Shown: piece by piece, positions 35,456 to 45,106 of the stretch
Layout: each line of letters opens with the position of its first letter
Numbering within the stretch: the stretch's first letter is position 1
NCBI RefSeq assembly: GCF_900215655.1
Contig: NZ_OBEN01000004.1
Location: 59,873 to 123,872, forward strand
Source: Hydrogenobacter hydrogenophilus
Lineage (GTDB): Bacteria; Aquificota; Aquificia; Aquificales; Aquificaceae
Reading direction: 5' to 3'
DNA: 64,000 bases
Notes under the pieces: generated by a model
Databases searched by the model: none
Seen by the model: the letters and a program-made list of their open reading frames with translations, nothing else
Told to the model about the DNA's origin: nothing
Made by a program: the position numbers and the translations under genes

Positions 35456-36658
35456 TTAAGCTACTGAGTACCTACCTTCAAGAAAGCCTTTCCAGACTTC
35501 TGGCATCCTTTCAAGCTCTTCTTCAGCTATTCTTTTAACTTCTTCCTTTATGCTTGCTATGTCTCTCTTGGTTCTTACCTTCACATCAAGCACCTGAGGT
35601 TGGTTTATGGGTTTTCCTATCTGAGAAACTATATAGCAATAAGCTTCCTGTATGCCCTCCACTTCTTGGACTACTCTTTGGCATATGATGTTTGCCACTG
35701 TGTTGTATATCTTACCTATGTGAGATATGGGATTTTTCCCAGCTGCAGCTTCCAAGCTCATGGGTCTATAAGGTGTTATAAGACCATTTACCCTGTTGCC
35801 TCTACCTACCTGACCGTCATCTCCCTGCTCTGCAGAGCTGCCAGTGACTGTTATGTAGACAGAAGAGTTTTCTTTACTATCTGCGGTGTTTATATTTATA
35901 TCTACTTCTCTTCCTAAAAGCCCCTCCAAGTACATTTTTAACTTCCCCTTTATCTGTTCCTTTTTGTAAAAGTATTCCTCCAGGTCCTTTATGTATCTGC
36001 TTACAAACGCCAAAGCTACCGTTAGTCTGATCTTGTTCTCTATCCTAACCCCCATGACTTTTATGTCCTCTCCAATTTCTGGGTGTTCCCTCTTGAGAGC
36101 TTCTGAGTTTAAAAACCTTTCCGCTTCGTATACAGCCCTTTCAAGCTGGTCAAAAGGTGCAAATCCTACACCAAAGGAAGTATCGTTTGCTAAAGGTATC
36201 TCTCCTTTTTTTTGAAACCTCTCAAAGAGTTCCACAAGGTCCTTAGACCCGGGTTTTATCTTGGCATAAATTCTTATGTGCCTTTCTACATCTATATTTC
36301 TTATGTGCTTTCTGAACCACTCTTTGACTGTGTGTTGGACCAGTTCCTGCACATCTAACCTTTTACTATCTTTGTCCAGTATAGCCCTACCCACCAAATG
36401 TATTTCTATAGGCTCTATAACTTCTCCTCCTCCAAAGTATGCGTTTGCCATACCTCCAACAAGTAAGGCTTTATCCACATTATGGTGCATAACCGCTCCA
36501 AATTCCTCAAGATACCACTTACATAGCTCTCTTGAAAGACTTTCCGCTAAGTTATCACATATGGTGTCAGGGTGCCCTATTCCCTTTCTTTCCACTATCT
36601 CTGCAGATTGTTCGTAGACAGCTTCAAAGGTCATGGGTGTAACCACTATCTGTGCCAC
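35456..36658 (-). CDS. S-adenosylmethionine synthetase, archaeal type
   Basis: 400 residues resembling the archaeal MAT family (ERKGIGHPDTICDNLAE, HHNVDKALLVGG, TGSSAEQGDDGQVGRGNRVNGL) and not bacterial MetK. Makes SAM from Met and ATP. The start is GTG 36658: AGGAGG lies 8 bases upstream, while the first ATG (codon 8) has no site. Leader of about 35 bases after TATAAT, too short for a SAM riboswitch. Operon with lgt. Confidence 0.93.
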   Translation of the reverse strand: MAQIVVTPMTFEAVYEQSAEIVERKGIGHPDTICDNLAESLSRELCKWYLEEFGAVMHHNVDKALLVGGMANAYFGGGEVIEPIEIHLVGRAILDKDSKRLDVQELVQHTVKEWFRKHIRNIDVERHIRIYAKIKPGSKDLVELFERFQKKGEIPLANDTSFGVGFAPFDQLERAVYEAERFLNSEALKREHPEIGEDIKVMGVRIENKIRLTVALAFVSRYIKDLEEYFYKKEQIKGKLKMYLEGLLGREVDININTADSKENSSVYITVTGSSAEQGDDGQVGRGNRVNGLITPYRPMSLEAAAGKNPISHIGKIYNTVANIICQRVVQEVEGIQEAYCYIVSQIGKPINQPQVLDVKVRTKRDIASIKEEVKRIAEEELERMPEVWKGFLEGRYSVA

Positions 36659-36701
36659 CTTAGAAACCTCCTGAGGAAAAGTTTTAAGGGTAAATTATAA
36701 T

Positions 36702-37721
36702 CTACCTACGCACAAAAGGATAACTTCTCAACCGGGCTTTAAGCCTTTTCCCCCTTATATCAACATATACCTCAAGTCCCTCTTTTCTATAGTTAGGGTC
36801 TACAAAGCAAAGAGCAATACCTCTATCAAGGGTTGGTGAGTAAGTGCCACTGCTTACCACGCCTATGGTTCTGTCCTCCACATAAATTTTATAGCCTTCC
36901 CTTGGTACACCTTTTTCTAAAAGCTCAAGACCAAAGAGCTTTCTATTTACTTGTGTCTCCATCAAAGCCTTCCTGCCTATAAACTCCTTCTCCATACAGA
37001 CAAACTTGTCAAGACTTGCCTCAAAGGGTGTGATCTCTTCGGATATCTCGTGTCCGTAAAGAGGAAAACCCGCCTCTATCCTTAGGACGTCCCGAGCACC
37101 AAGACCGCACGGCTTGGCATGTTCAAGAAACTTTTTGAAAAGTTCCACACCTTCCTTTAAACCTGCGTATATCTCAAAGCCATCTTCACCCGTGTAGCCC
37201 GTTCTTGAGATTATGATGTTGTCAAAAACTTTAAAGTGGTAATACTTTATACCTTCAACAGGAAAAAATTCTGACAATAGTTTAGGACTATCTCTTCCCT
37301 GAAGGGCTATCTGCACAGTACTTTCTGAAAGGTCTTCCACAGGATGGTGTTTTGATATCCAATTTATAACCTTTTGCCTGTTTATCGCATTCACACACAG
37401 CATAAAGTTTTCTTCATCCAGCATATACACAGTTATGTCATCAATAACTGTGCCTCTTTGATTGACAAGCATACTGTACTGAACCTTTCCCGGACTTAGC
37501 TTACTTATTAGGTTAGTAGTAAGATACTCAAGAGTATCTTTTGCGGAAGGACCTCTTATAAAGATCCTTCCCATGTGGGAAACATCAAAGACACCACAGG
37601 CATTTCTTACAGCCAAAACCTCTTCTTTTATGGAAGAGTAAAAGATGGGCATCTCCCATCCTGCAAATTCAGATATCTTAGCATTTAGCTCTTTGTGAAT
37701 ACTGTAAAGAGGTGTTCTCAT
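36702..37721 (-). CDS. gcvT: Glycine cleavage system T protein (aminomethyltransferase)
   Basis: 339 residues, somewhat shorter than the E. coli protein. GVFDVSHMGRI with the catalytic Asp, EDGFEIY, GLGARDVLRIEAG and SSGTYSPTLDRGIAL motifs. Moves the methylene of the aminomethyl lipoyl H protein to THF; other gcv genes are not here. TACAAT (37733-37728) is 6 bases before the ATG, overlapping the opposite promoter. Confidence 0.94.
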   Translation of the reverse strand: MRTPLYSIHKELNAKISEFAGWEMPIFYSSIKEEVLAVRNACGVFDVSHMGRIFIRGPSAKDTLEYLTTNLISKLSPGKVQYSMLVNQRGTVIDDITVYMLDEENFMLCVNAINRQKVINWISKHHPVEDLSESTVQIALQGRDSPKLLSEFFPVEGIKYYHFKVFDNIIISRTGYTGEDGFEIYAGLKEGVELFKKFLEHAKPCGLGARDVLRIEAGFPLYGHEISEEITPFEASLDKFVCMEKEFIGRKALMETQVNRKLFGLELLEKGVPREGYKIYVEDRTIGVVSSGTYSPTLDRGIALCFVDPNYRKEGLEVYVDIRGKRLKARLRSYPFVRR

Positions 37722-37745
37722 ACAAACATTGTAAAATGTTTTCCT
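37722..37745. promoter_or_regulatory. Overlapping divergent promoters of gcvT and lptF/G
   Basis: Only 24 bp separate the start codons. Minus TACAAT covers 37728-37733 and plus TAAAAT covers 37732-37737, sharing 2 bp, with 6 and 8 bases to the respective ATG. RNA polymerase could hardly occupy both at once. Confidence 0.5.
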
Positions 37746-38804
37746 ATGCTTGGCAAATATGTGCTTTCCTTTTACGCAAAACTCTTTCTTGTTGTGAATG
37801 GTGTGTTGTTGGGCATAGTTTCCTCTTACGCACTTATGGAATTACTCTTTCTGTTTAAAGAAAAAGGGGGTGGTGTAGCCTTGTCCTACCTTACAAATCT
37901 GCTTCCTATAGCTTTCTTTTATCTTCTTCCTCTTAGCTGTGTAATTGCCCTAATGATACTTCTTAACCATGTATTTTCAAAAAAGATAGATCTAATAGTC
38001 CAAAGTTTTGGGATATCACCTTTAAGGTTCCTCTCAAGTGTTGTACTTTTTCTGATCTTTATAAGCCTTATAAACTTATTTCTGAGTTTTGGTGTGTATG
38101 CGGAAAAAAATAGGAACCTTTACAAAATAGAAAAAGAGTTTAAGAAAAGACAAGAGATAGAAGATCTTATCTTAAAAGATGCATGGTTTTTTAAAGAAGA
38201 TAACAGTAAAAGGGTTTACATAAATTTTAAGTTTGTGAGCATAAAAGATGGTAGCGTTGCGGGAATTTTTTATGTAGAAATGGAAAATAACAAAATAGTA
38301 CAAGTGGTGCAAGGAGAAAAGGGTATTTGGATGGGTGATACTGTATTTTTACCCTTAGCAAATATTTGGAACTTCAAGGAAGAAAGCAAAATCCTTCAAC
38401 AGTTTAGCATAAAACTCTTTGACATAAAAAACGCTAAGCCCTTAGGTGAAAAGGTGGAGCATTTGTCTTTGCGTCAGCTTTTAATGCTGTACTCTATAGG
38501 CAAAAGTGTAGGTTTAAACTATAACCTTTACATGTCAGAAGTTATAAGGAGGCTTATCTCTTCACTGTCCTCTGTTCCCATAAGCATTACCGTTTTATCT
38601 TATACCATCAAGCGTAGGAATATTTTTGCAGGTTTTTTGAGTTTCTTACCTGCATTTTCTCTCTACTGGGTGAGTTTTATTCTTGTGAGAAAATTACCAG
38701 AAAGCACAACGGTAAGTCCCCTTTACGGACTTTTCCCTTTTGTAGTTCTTATTGCACTCTCTTTAAGAGGCATTTACTATTTGAGCAAAGGATTCAGGGT
38801 CTAA
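37746..38804 (+). CDS. LptF/LptG-family lipopolysaccharide export permease
   Basis: 352 residues from ATG 37746 (MLGKYVLSFYAKLFL), chosen because TAAAAT lies 8 bases upstream, over an in-frame start at 37695 inside gcvT. Three N-terminal helices, a periplasmic beta-jellyroll (about 110-240) and three C-terminal helices, the YjgP/YjgQ plan. Part of the Lpt transporter that moves LPS to the outer membrane; which of F or G cannot be told. Overlaps tpiA by 42 bases. Confidence 0.85.
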   Translation: MLGKYVLSFYAKLFLVVNGVLLGIVSSYALMELLFLFKEKGGGVALSYLTNLLPIAFFYLLPLSCVIALMILLNHVFSKKIDLIVQSFGISPLRFLSSVVLFLIFISLINLFLSFGVYAEKNRNLYKIEKEFKKRQEIEDLILKDAWFFKEDNSKRVYINFKFVSIKDGSVAGIFYVEMENNKIVQVVQGEKGIWMGDTVFLPLANIWNFKEESKILQQFSIKLFDIKNAKPLGEKVEHLSLRQLLMLYSIGKSVGLNYNLYMSEVIRRLISSLSSVPISITVLSYTIKRRNIFAGFLSFLPAFSLYWVSFILVRKLPESTTVSPLYGLFPFVVLIALSLRGIYYLSKGFRV

Positions 38805-39503
38805 ACTGGCACTACCCACTAAAAGACCATCTACATCCTGCGTATTTATAAACTCTCGTGCGTTGTTAAGATTTACGCTTCCTCCGTAAAGGACGCGTGT
38901 TTTGCCTTGATAGTTCTTATTAATGCTTTTGAGAATATCCTTTATAAACTTGTGGACTGCTTGCGCGTCCTTAGGTGTTGCTGGATTTCCGCTTCCTATA
39001 GCCCAAACGGGTTCGTAGGCTATGTCTATCATGTCTGTATAATCTTCTAAAGAGGACAGTGCAAGCCTGATTTGGGTTTCAACAACCTTAAAAGTAAGTC
39101 CTGCTTCTCTTTCCTCCAACCTTTCACCTACACAAAGTATAGGCCTGAGACCCCCATCAAGACATGCCAGAAGTTTTCTGTTTATAGTCTCGTCCCTTTC
39201 ACCAAAGATCCAGCGCCTCTCTGAATGACCAACTATCACATAAGATACACCCAGATCTTTGAGCATAGCTACCGATATCTCACCAGTAAAAGCTCCCTTT
39301 GGTTCATAATAAACATTCTGAGCTCCAAGCTTTATGTGAGTCCCCTTTAGCAGATCAGAGGCAACGCACAAAGATGTGTAAGGTACACAGAGGAGTATCT
39401 CCCTATCTTTTACATCTCTGACCAAGGGTAAAAATTTAGCAATGTAATCTTTTGTCTGTGTAGGTGTCATGTTCATCTTCCAGTTAGCGGAAATAAGCTT
39501 CAT
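38763..39503 (-). CDS. tpiA: Triosephosphate isomerase
   Basis: 246 residues. Asn-Lys in SANWKMNM, catalytic His in VIVGHSERR, catalytic Glu in AYEPVWAIGSG, loop GGSVNLNN. Interconverts DHAP and GAP, feeding the FBP aldolase/phosphatase at 45553. Its 3' end lies under lptF/G. Confidence 0.97.
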   Translation of the reverse strand: MKLISANWKMNMTPTQTKDYIAKFLPLVRDVKDREILLCVPYTSLCVASDLLKGTHIKLGAQNVYYEPKGAFTGEISVAMLKDLGVSYVIVGHSERRWIFGERDETINRKLLACLDGGLRPILCVGERLEEREAGLTFKVVETQIRLALSSLEDYTDMIDIAYEPVWAIGSGNPATPKDAQAVHKFIKDILKSINKNYQGKTRVLYGGSVNLNNAREFINTQDVDGLLVGSASLDPESFAQIVNAS

Positions 39504-39567
39504 TTAGTCAAGTTTAGCATATGGTATTACTAAATGTCAAACTCAAGTATAATTCTTACACATAACT

Positions 39568-40308
39568 ATGGTGGGGGCCTACTGGTTACTGATCTCAAAT
39601 GCGGTGATCCTGATGATTCTGTTTTTTTACTTTTACTTATTACCTTCGATGAGGATCTCTGTACCTGAAGTGAAAAGAGAAAGCTACACACCTCCAGACC
39701 TGAGTTTTATATTTAAAGAACAAAAACTTGCAGAGCTTAAAGACTTGAGCCATCTGCGTCTGTTGGCTACAGCGAGCGGTGGAATAAAGTTAGCTCTTTT
39801 GGAGGTAAACGGAAAAGCCAAAGTGGTAAGAATAGGAAGTGATATAGATGGATACAGGGTTGTGGATATACAGAGAAACTACCTTCTTCTCAGTGATGGA
39901 AAAGATACTAAAGCGATAGGTTTTAGTTTTGAAACCGCAAAAACTCCTGCCTTTGAGCCTACTGCAGGAACACCTAAACTTTCGGAAAGCTTATCTGCTG
40001 TAGTTTCCAAAAGAGAAATAGAAAATGTAACTGCGGACCCAGGTATTATGTTCAGGCAGATAAGATTGGTGCCTTACGTTCAGAATGGACAAACAAGGGG
40101 TTTTCTCTTTGAGTGGGTAGACCCACAGAGTATATTTTCTAAGGCTGGTATAAAAGCGGGTGATATACTCATATCCATAAACAACCAAGACATAAAGAGT
40201 GGTGAAGATGCCTTTAGGATACTTCAGGCTCTACGAAACGAAAACAGTCTTAAGGTGAGCCTTATGAGAGAAGGAAGGCTCATAGAAATTAACTTGAGGG
40301 TAGAGTGA
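39568..40308 (+). CDS. gspC: Type II secretion protein GspC (PDZ domain)
   Basis: 246 residues: a membrane helix at about 5-27, a homology-region domain in the middle and a C-terminal PDZ domain (VDPQSIFSKAGIKAGDILISIN). GspC links the inner-membrane assembly to the secretin. TATAAT (39548-39553) is 14 bases before the ATG. Its stop overlaps the gspD ATG by 1 base. Confidence 0.85.
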   Translation: MVGAYWLLISNAVILMILFFYFYLLPSMRISVPEVKRESYTPPDLSFIFKEQKLAELKDLSHLRLLATASGGIKLALLEVNGKAKVVRIGSDIDGYRVVDIQRNYLLLSDGKDTKAIGFSFETAKTPAFEPTAGTPKLSESLSAVVSKREIENVTADPGIMFRQIRLVPYVQNGQTRGFLFEWVDPQSIFSKAGIKAGDILISINNQDIKSGEDAFRILQALRNENSLKVSLMREGRLIEINLRVE

Positions 40309-42284
40309 TGCGAGTGCTTTTTCTCCTTATACTTCTTTTGTTCAGCGTAGAGGTTTATGCTCAAAGCGCAGAAGAAATTCAAAAGCAAGCTCAGGAACAG
40401 AGAAGAACTGGCAGGGTTTATCTGAACTTTCAAAATGCAGACATCTCTTTGATAGCTAAGTTTATGTCCGAGCTTACTGGCAAAAACATAGTTTTGGACC
40501 CCAATGTAAAAGGGAGCCTTACCATAAGCTCTGCAAAGCCACTCAGTATAAAGGAAGCATGGGACCTTTTTGTTCTGTCCTTGTCCATGCAAGGTTATGG
40601 AGTTATAGAAGAAAAAAACTTCGTCAGAATAGTTCCCCTGCAGCAGGCGGTATCTTTTGCACCTTTTAAAAAGACAGGCACTTCTGGAGAGGTGGTTATA
40701 TACCTCTATAAAGCACAAAATGTTCAAGCACTTCAGCTACAGCAAGCTATACAACCCTTCCTTTCACCCTTTGCCAAAAGCGCCATACATCAGCAGTCAA
40801 ATACTCTCATTGTAGCGGACATATCCAAGAATGTAGACAAAATTAAATCTATACTTAAACAGCTGGACTCTTCTGAGGGATCTCTAAGAGTAGTGGTCTA
40901 TAGGTTGGAAAGGGCGAAAGCGGACACCGTATTCCAGAGCCTTCAGGCTTTGAGTCTTGCCTTTCAACAACAGCTTGGCACTCCTACCTTCATAACCTTT
41001 AATAGGGACAGCAACTCCATAATAGTTGCAGGTTCAGAAAGCGTGCAAAATATAATAAAGCAGGTTATAAGCACTTTAGACACTCAGAGTTTTGGCACAT
41101 TAGAGAGGAGCTTTTACCTTATACCCCTCAAATACATATCTGCTGAGGAAATATACAAAAGCCTGCAGAGTCTTTTCAAAGGTATAACCCCACCTCCAAC
41201 AGTGCAAATTCCAGAAACTTACCTACCACCACAAATGCCAGAGATAAGAGGTTTAGAAACCCCTTTAAGGAAAGAAGAACAGCCAAGGCAGGTACAGACG
41301 CAATTTCTACCCATAGAAACAAAAGAGGGCATGAGAATAGGTTTTGACAGAGGGACTAACTCGGTAATCCTTTATGCAACACCTCAGGAATACCAAGGAG
41401 TAAAGTCTTTGGTAGAAAAGATGGATGTAAAAAGAAAGCAAGTGCTAATAGCAGCAAGCGTTATAGAGATGAGCACCAGCAAAGCTTTAGACATAGGCGT
41501 CAAGTGGCAGATAATAGGCACTCAGGGTGGTGCAAGCTTTGGTGGTGGAAGTCTTCAAGATGTTTATAATGCCATACTTTCGGGCAACTTTATTATGGGT
41601 GTTCTTAGCAGTTCAGGGAGGAGTATAACTGTAGGAGGTACTCAGCTTTTCTTCCCTGACCTGTTGCTTTTGTTTTCTCTGTTAGAAAGCGGTAGTGGTT
41701 TTAATATACTGTCCAATCCCAAGGTGCTCACCTTAGACAACCAATCTGCAGAGATAAAGGTGGGTCAAGTGATCCCTTACGCTTCGGGTGTTAAGTTTGA
41801 CATAAACGGTCAGCCAGTTATTACTTACGACTACAAGGAAGTAGGATTAGACTTAAGCGTAATCCCCAGCGTATCTGGAAAGGATCTCAGACTACAGATA
41901 AAGCTGAAGCTTCAGGACATCATAGACTACATAAGACCACAGATAGGAACTTTGAGCTACGCTGTACCTGTGACTTCCAACCGCCAGGTAAACTCCGATG
42001 TAGTAGTAGAAAACGGACAGACGGTAATAATAGGCGGTCTTGTAAACACAAAGACCTTAGAGAGTACTCAAGGTATTCCCGGACTTAAAGACCTCCCTGC
42101 GGTGGGCAGACTATTCAGAAGGGACACAAAAACAGAGGACAAGGTTTCGCTTTTTATATTTCTCACACCTTATGTGATAGAGAGTCCTGAGGAGCTTTCC
42201 AAGATCACTCAAGAACACCAAAAGATGGCAGAAGAGCTAAAAAGAGCAATGGAAAAGAGATATAATGAGAAAAAAGAGCCTTAA
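40308..42284 (+). CDS. gspD: Type II secretion secretin GspD
   Basis: 658 residues from ATG 40308 (MRVLFLLILL; an in-frame GTG one codon earlier is less likely). Signal peptide to about residue 18, N0-N3 domains, then the secretin core with NPKVLTLDNQSAEIKVG, ending in TVIIGGLVNTKTLEST and VGRLFRRDT. Forms the outer-membrane gate. A Pro-rich linker (about 300-340) separates N2 from N3. Confidence 0.93.
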   Translation: MRVLFLLILLLFSVEVYAQSAEEIQKQAQEQRRTGRVYLNFQNADISLIAKFMSELTGKNIVLDPNVKGSLTISSAKPLSIKEAWDLFVLSLSMQGYGVIEEKNFVRIVPLQQAVSFAPFKKTGTSGEVVIYLYKAQNVQALQLQQAIQPFLSPFAKSAIHQQSNTLIVADISKNVDKIKSILKQLDSSEGSLRVVVYRLERAKADTVFQSLQALSLAFQQQLGTPTFITFNRDSNSIIVAGSESVQNIIKQVISTLDTQSFGTLERSFYLIPLKYISAEEIYKSLQSLFKGITPPPTVQIPETYLPPQMPEIRGLETPLRKEEQPRQVQTQFLPIETKEGMRIGFDRGTNSVILYATPQEYQGVKSLVEKMDVKRKQVLIAASVIEMSTSKALDIGVKWQIIGTQGGASFGGGSLQDVYNAILSGNFIMGVLSSSGRSITVGGTQLFFPDLLLLFSLLESGSGFNILSNPKVLTLDNQSAEIKVGQVIPYASGVKFDINGQPVITYDYKEVGLDLSVIPSVSGKDLRLQIKLKLQDIIDYIRPQIGTLSYAVPVTSNRQVNSDVVVENGQTVIIGGLVNTKTLESTQGIPGLKDLPAVGRLFRRDTKTEDKVSLFIFLTPYVIESPEELSKITQEHQKMAEELKRAMEKRYNEKKEP

Positions 42285-42915
42285 GCTTTTCACTCTTTAC
42301 TTTTTGGGTACTGTCTTTTTCGCTTTGCTGGTCCTTGTTTTGACTCTGCCCAAGTTTTTGATCTTGGACAGATGGCTCATGTCAAAAGGTATATATATGA
42401 TAGCCAAAAGCGTCCAAGAAAACAGCACAAGCTTGAGTTTATATGATGTAAAGCTCTTAAAGGGCAGTTCAAAAGTAGGCAGTTTTAACCGGCTTGATCT
42501 GTCTTTGGGTTTCCTATATCTGTTGGCAAAAGGTTATTGCGCAGATGGATATTTGGAGCTTAAGTTTGACCTTTTTGGTAGCGTAAAGCTAAAAGGCAAA
42601 GACTTTAAGTGTTTAGAAGGCTTCTACATAAAAGACATGGACTTACAGATAAATGATGACATAAGAGGTTTTTCTAAGCTTTATAGTGTGAAAGCGAAAG
42701 ATGTAAAAGTGGATGAGCTATCCCTTGTGTTCAAAGGAAGAACTTTTGAAGGCCAAGCCATAGCCTTTGGACAGGTTTTAAAAGGTAGTGGTATGATAGT
42801 TTTAAACAGGAAAGACCCCTTAAGATCCCAAATTAACGGCACAGTTTCGGGCGTTGGTGTAAGCTTTTTCATCTACGGAAACCTTGAAAATCCTACACTT
42901 GAACTGAAAAAGTGA
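42265..42915 (+). CDS. Probable GspN-like type II secretion protein
   Basis: 216 residues with one N-terminal membrane helix (about 8-30) and a beta-rich periplasmic part. Assigned as GspN-like from position after gspC-gspD (20-base overlap with gspD) and overall plan; sequence similarity to proteobacterial GspN is not obvious by eye. An AsmA-like fold is an alternative. Confidence 0.55.
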   Translation: MRKKSLKLFTLYFLGTVFFALLVLVLTLPKFLILDRWLMSKGIYMIAKSVQENSTSLSLYDVKLLKGSSKVGSFNRLDLSLGFLYLLAKGYCADGYLELKFDLFGSVKLKGKDFKCLEGFYIKDMDLQINDDIRGFSKLYSVKAKDVKVDELSLVFKGRTFEGQAIAFGQVLKGSGMIVLNRKDPLRSQINGTVSGVGVSFFIYGNLENPTLELKK

Positions 42916-42930
42916 TATAATAAATTCCTG

Positions 42931-43530
42931 ATGATTTATGATGTCATTATAGTAGGTGGTGGAGCGTCGGGGCTTGCGTGCGCTCTTACTTTGGCTTCTT
43001 CAAAGGGTAGAGGCTGGCAGTGGGCAGAAAACAGAAACTATCTTCTCTTTGATAAGGGGGAGTCTGACCTCAACAAGGCTTACCTGAAAAATGTTCCGGG
43101 ACTGAGTGCTACCTTGGGTAAAGACCTTATAGAAAAGATAAAAAAGCAGATTCAGGATTGGGGAGGTGTGCAGATAATACAAGAAGAAGTGATAGAAATA
43201 ACGAACGGTGATCAAGGATACACTGTAAAGACCTCCTCAGGAAGTAGCTATAGTGCAGACTATGTTGTTTTGGCTACGGGTTTTCACGCATTTGGCATAA
43301 AGGGGCTTGGCCTGGAGGTTGTGGAAAACCCAAAATCACCAAAGCCTGGAAGGGTGATGATAAAGCACAAGGATTTTGAAGCTTTACCTAACCTGTTTGT
43401 TGTGGGCACTTTGGCAGGCATTAGCTCACACTTTACATCTTGTGCAGGTTCTGGTGTGGAGGTGGCTTGTGAGATACTCTCTCGTATGGCGGGCAAAAGA
43501 ATAGTTATACATGATGTTCCAAATGTATAA
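42931..43530 (+). CDS. Small FAD-dependent oxidoreductase (TrxB-like fold)
   Basis: 199 residues. FAD-binding GGGASGLACAL at the start, ATGFHAFG, and a C-terminal FVVGTLAGISSHFTSCAGSG. The NAD(P)H domain and redox CxxC of thioredoxin reductase are missing, so it is a minimal single-domain flavoprotein, of the kind sometimes called thioredoxin-reductase-like. The electron partner is unknown. TATAAT (42916-42921) is 9 bases before the ATG. Confidence 0.75.
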   Translation: MIYDVIIVGGGASGLACALTLASSKGRGWQWAENRNYLLFDKGESDLNKAYLKNVPGLSATLGKDLIEKIKKQIQDWGGVQIIQEEVIEITNGDQGYTVKTSSGSSYSADYVVLATGFHAFGIKGLGLEVVENPKSPKPGRVMIKHKDFEALPNLFVVGTLAGISSHFTSCAGSGVEVACEILSRMAGKRIVIHDVPNV

Positions 43531-43556
43531 TAACTAAAAGCTAAAAGGAGGCACAA

Positions 43557-44624
43557 GTGAGCTTACTTACAGAGCTTGCAATCAAAGCCAGAGAAGAGAG
43601 TCAGGTAAGGATATATAAAAAGAATGTAGAGAGAGTACTCTCTGCACTTTTGAAGAGCGGTGATTTTTGGCAGATAGTGGATATGTCAGACCTGCCTGTA
43701 CCTGCAGCATCTGGCATAGTTAAAGTGCTTATAAAAGAAGGTTATGCCTTCATAGATGATGAGGAGAACATAAGGCTCACACAGAAGGGGTATGACCTTA
43801 TTAAAGAGCTTGGGATAGAGCCTTATGTGGATTATACCTGCCAAGCTTGTGAAGGTAGAGGCATACCCTTTTACATAGACATTGAGTTTTACAGAACCTT
43901 CATACAGCTTACCAAAGATAGACCTAAGGCTATAAGAGACTACGATCAGGGTTCTGTGACACCAGAAACCACCGTCTCAAGGGTGCTATTTATGGACTCA
44001 AGAGGAGACCTGCGCAACAAGGATATACTTGTCTTGGGAGCGGAAGATGACCTTACGGGTCTTGCGGTAGCCCTTTCAAGGAAAGCCAAAAGCGTTCTCA
44101 TCATAGACATAGACAAAAGACTGATAGATTTTGATAACAACATATTCAAAGAGCTGGGCATAGACAACGCAGAAGCTCGCGTTTGGGATCTTAGAAACCC
44201 CTTTCCCTCAGAAATATTGGGACGTTATGATGTCTTTGTCTCTGATCCACCAGAAACCCTGCCTGCCTTTAGAGCCTTTATAGGTAGAGGCATAGCAACC
44301 CTTAAGGAAGAAGGTGGGGTAGGATACTTTGGACTTACTCTCAGAGACTCCTCCGTATTCAGGTGGAGGGACTTTCAAATAGCCCTTACTTCTGAATTTG
44401 GTGTTGCCATAACGGATATAGTTCAAGATTTTAACGCTTACATAACTTGGGACTATCACAAAGAAACTAAAGCTGCACAGATAGCACCTGTCAGGAGAGA
44501 ACCCAAAGATATATGGTACAGGTCCTCTTGGTATAGGATAGAGGCATTGCCCGGTTTTAAAAGGTGGAACGAGGCTATATCTGACGATGTGTTTTATCTT
44601 GACGAAGAAGGTTCCACTACCTGA
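43557..44624 (+). CDS. bpsA: N4-bis(aminopropyl)spermidine synthase
   Basis: 355 residues. An N-terminal winged-helix domain (about 25-90), a CQACEGRG segment, then a Rossmann domain with LGAEDDLTGLAVALS and the DPPETLPAF motif of the DUF43/BpsA aminopropyltransferases. Makes branched tetra-aminated polyamines from decarboxylated SAM, compounds found in hyperthermophiles including Aquificales. GTG start, fixed by AAGGAGG 5 bases upstream. Confidence 0.88.
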   Translation: MSLLTELAIKAREESQVRIYKKNVERVLSALLKSGDFWQIVDMSDLPVPAASGIVKVLIKEGYAFIDDEENIRLTQKGYDLIKELGIEPYVDYTCQACEGRGIPFYIDIEFYRTFIQLTKDRPKAIRDYDQGSVTPETTVSRVLFMDSRGDLRNKDILVLGAEDDLTGLAVALSRKAKSVLIIDIDKRLIDFDNNIFKELGIDNAEARVWDLRNPFPSEILGRYDVFVSDPPETLPAFRAFIGRGIATLKEEGGVGYFGLTLRDSSVFRWRDFQIALTSEFGVAITDIVQDFNAYITWDYHKETKAAQIAPVRREPKDIWYRSSWYRIEALPGFKRWNEAISDDVFYLDEEGSTT

Positions 44625-45106
44625 GTTTGAGGATACACTACTAATCCTACTCTACCCATCTTTGCCCATTTTCTGTCAAGGTCTTTGTAATCAAAAGCTT
44701 TCTTGCTCTCATAACCTGTGTGCGCATATATGTACCTTTCGTCATAACCTACTACCACAATGTAGTGGGGCACGCTAAACCAGAGGAAGCCAAGGTCTAA
44801 AAGCAGGATAACAGGTTTACCCTCGTCTATGTATCTTTTAATATCCTCAAGATTTCCTTGGAAGGTGTAAGCCTTAAAGCCAAGTTTTTTGGCATAGTTT
44901 TCTAAATCAGTTATGAGAGCACCTTTAAGCCTGGGATCGTATACGAACTTGGCTATGTCTTCCTGACTCTTCTTCACACCGTAATATTCAAGCACACTGC
45001 TCAGAGAAGCAGGACCACAGTAATCATCTTTCTGTTTTACAAAAGGAACATCAAGGAGCTTAAAAGAAAGTAAAAAAGGCAGAAGGAGAGCAAAAAGCCC
45101 TCTCAC
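44594..45106 (-). CDS. C39-like cysteine peptidase (PA2778-like)
   Basis: 170 residues: signal peptide, then a papain-like C39 domain with Cys in DDYCGPASLSSVL, His in VPHYIVVVGYD and a following Tyr-Ala-His. Probably periplasmic. Pairs with the PA2779-like gene just upstream, which it overlaps by 4 bases (GTGA; GTG start), as the two families do in Pseudomonas. The C-terminal TPR part of larger PA2778 proteins is absent. Substrate unknown. 3' overlap with bpsA of 31 bases. Confidence 0.75.
   Translation of the reverse strand: MRGLFALLLPFLLSFKLLDVPFVKQKDDYCGPASLSSVLEYYGVKKSQEDIAKFVYDPRLKGALITDLENYAKKLGFKAYTFQGNLEDIKRYIDEGKPVILLLDLGFLWFSVPHYIVVVGYDERYIYAHTGYESKKAFDYKDLDRKWAKMGRVGLVVYPQTQVVEPSSSR

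Noticed and set aside
36659..36701. SAM riboswitch ahead of the SAM synthetase gene
   Set aside because: Only about 43 bp separate it from gcvT and the expected leader is about 35 bases, far too short for any known SAM riboswitch; no matching helices seen.
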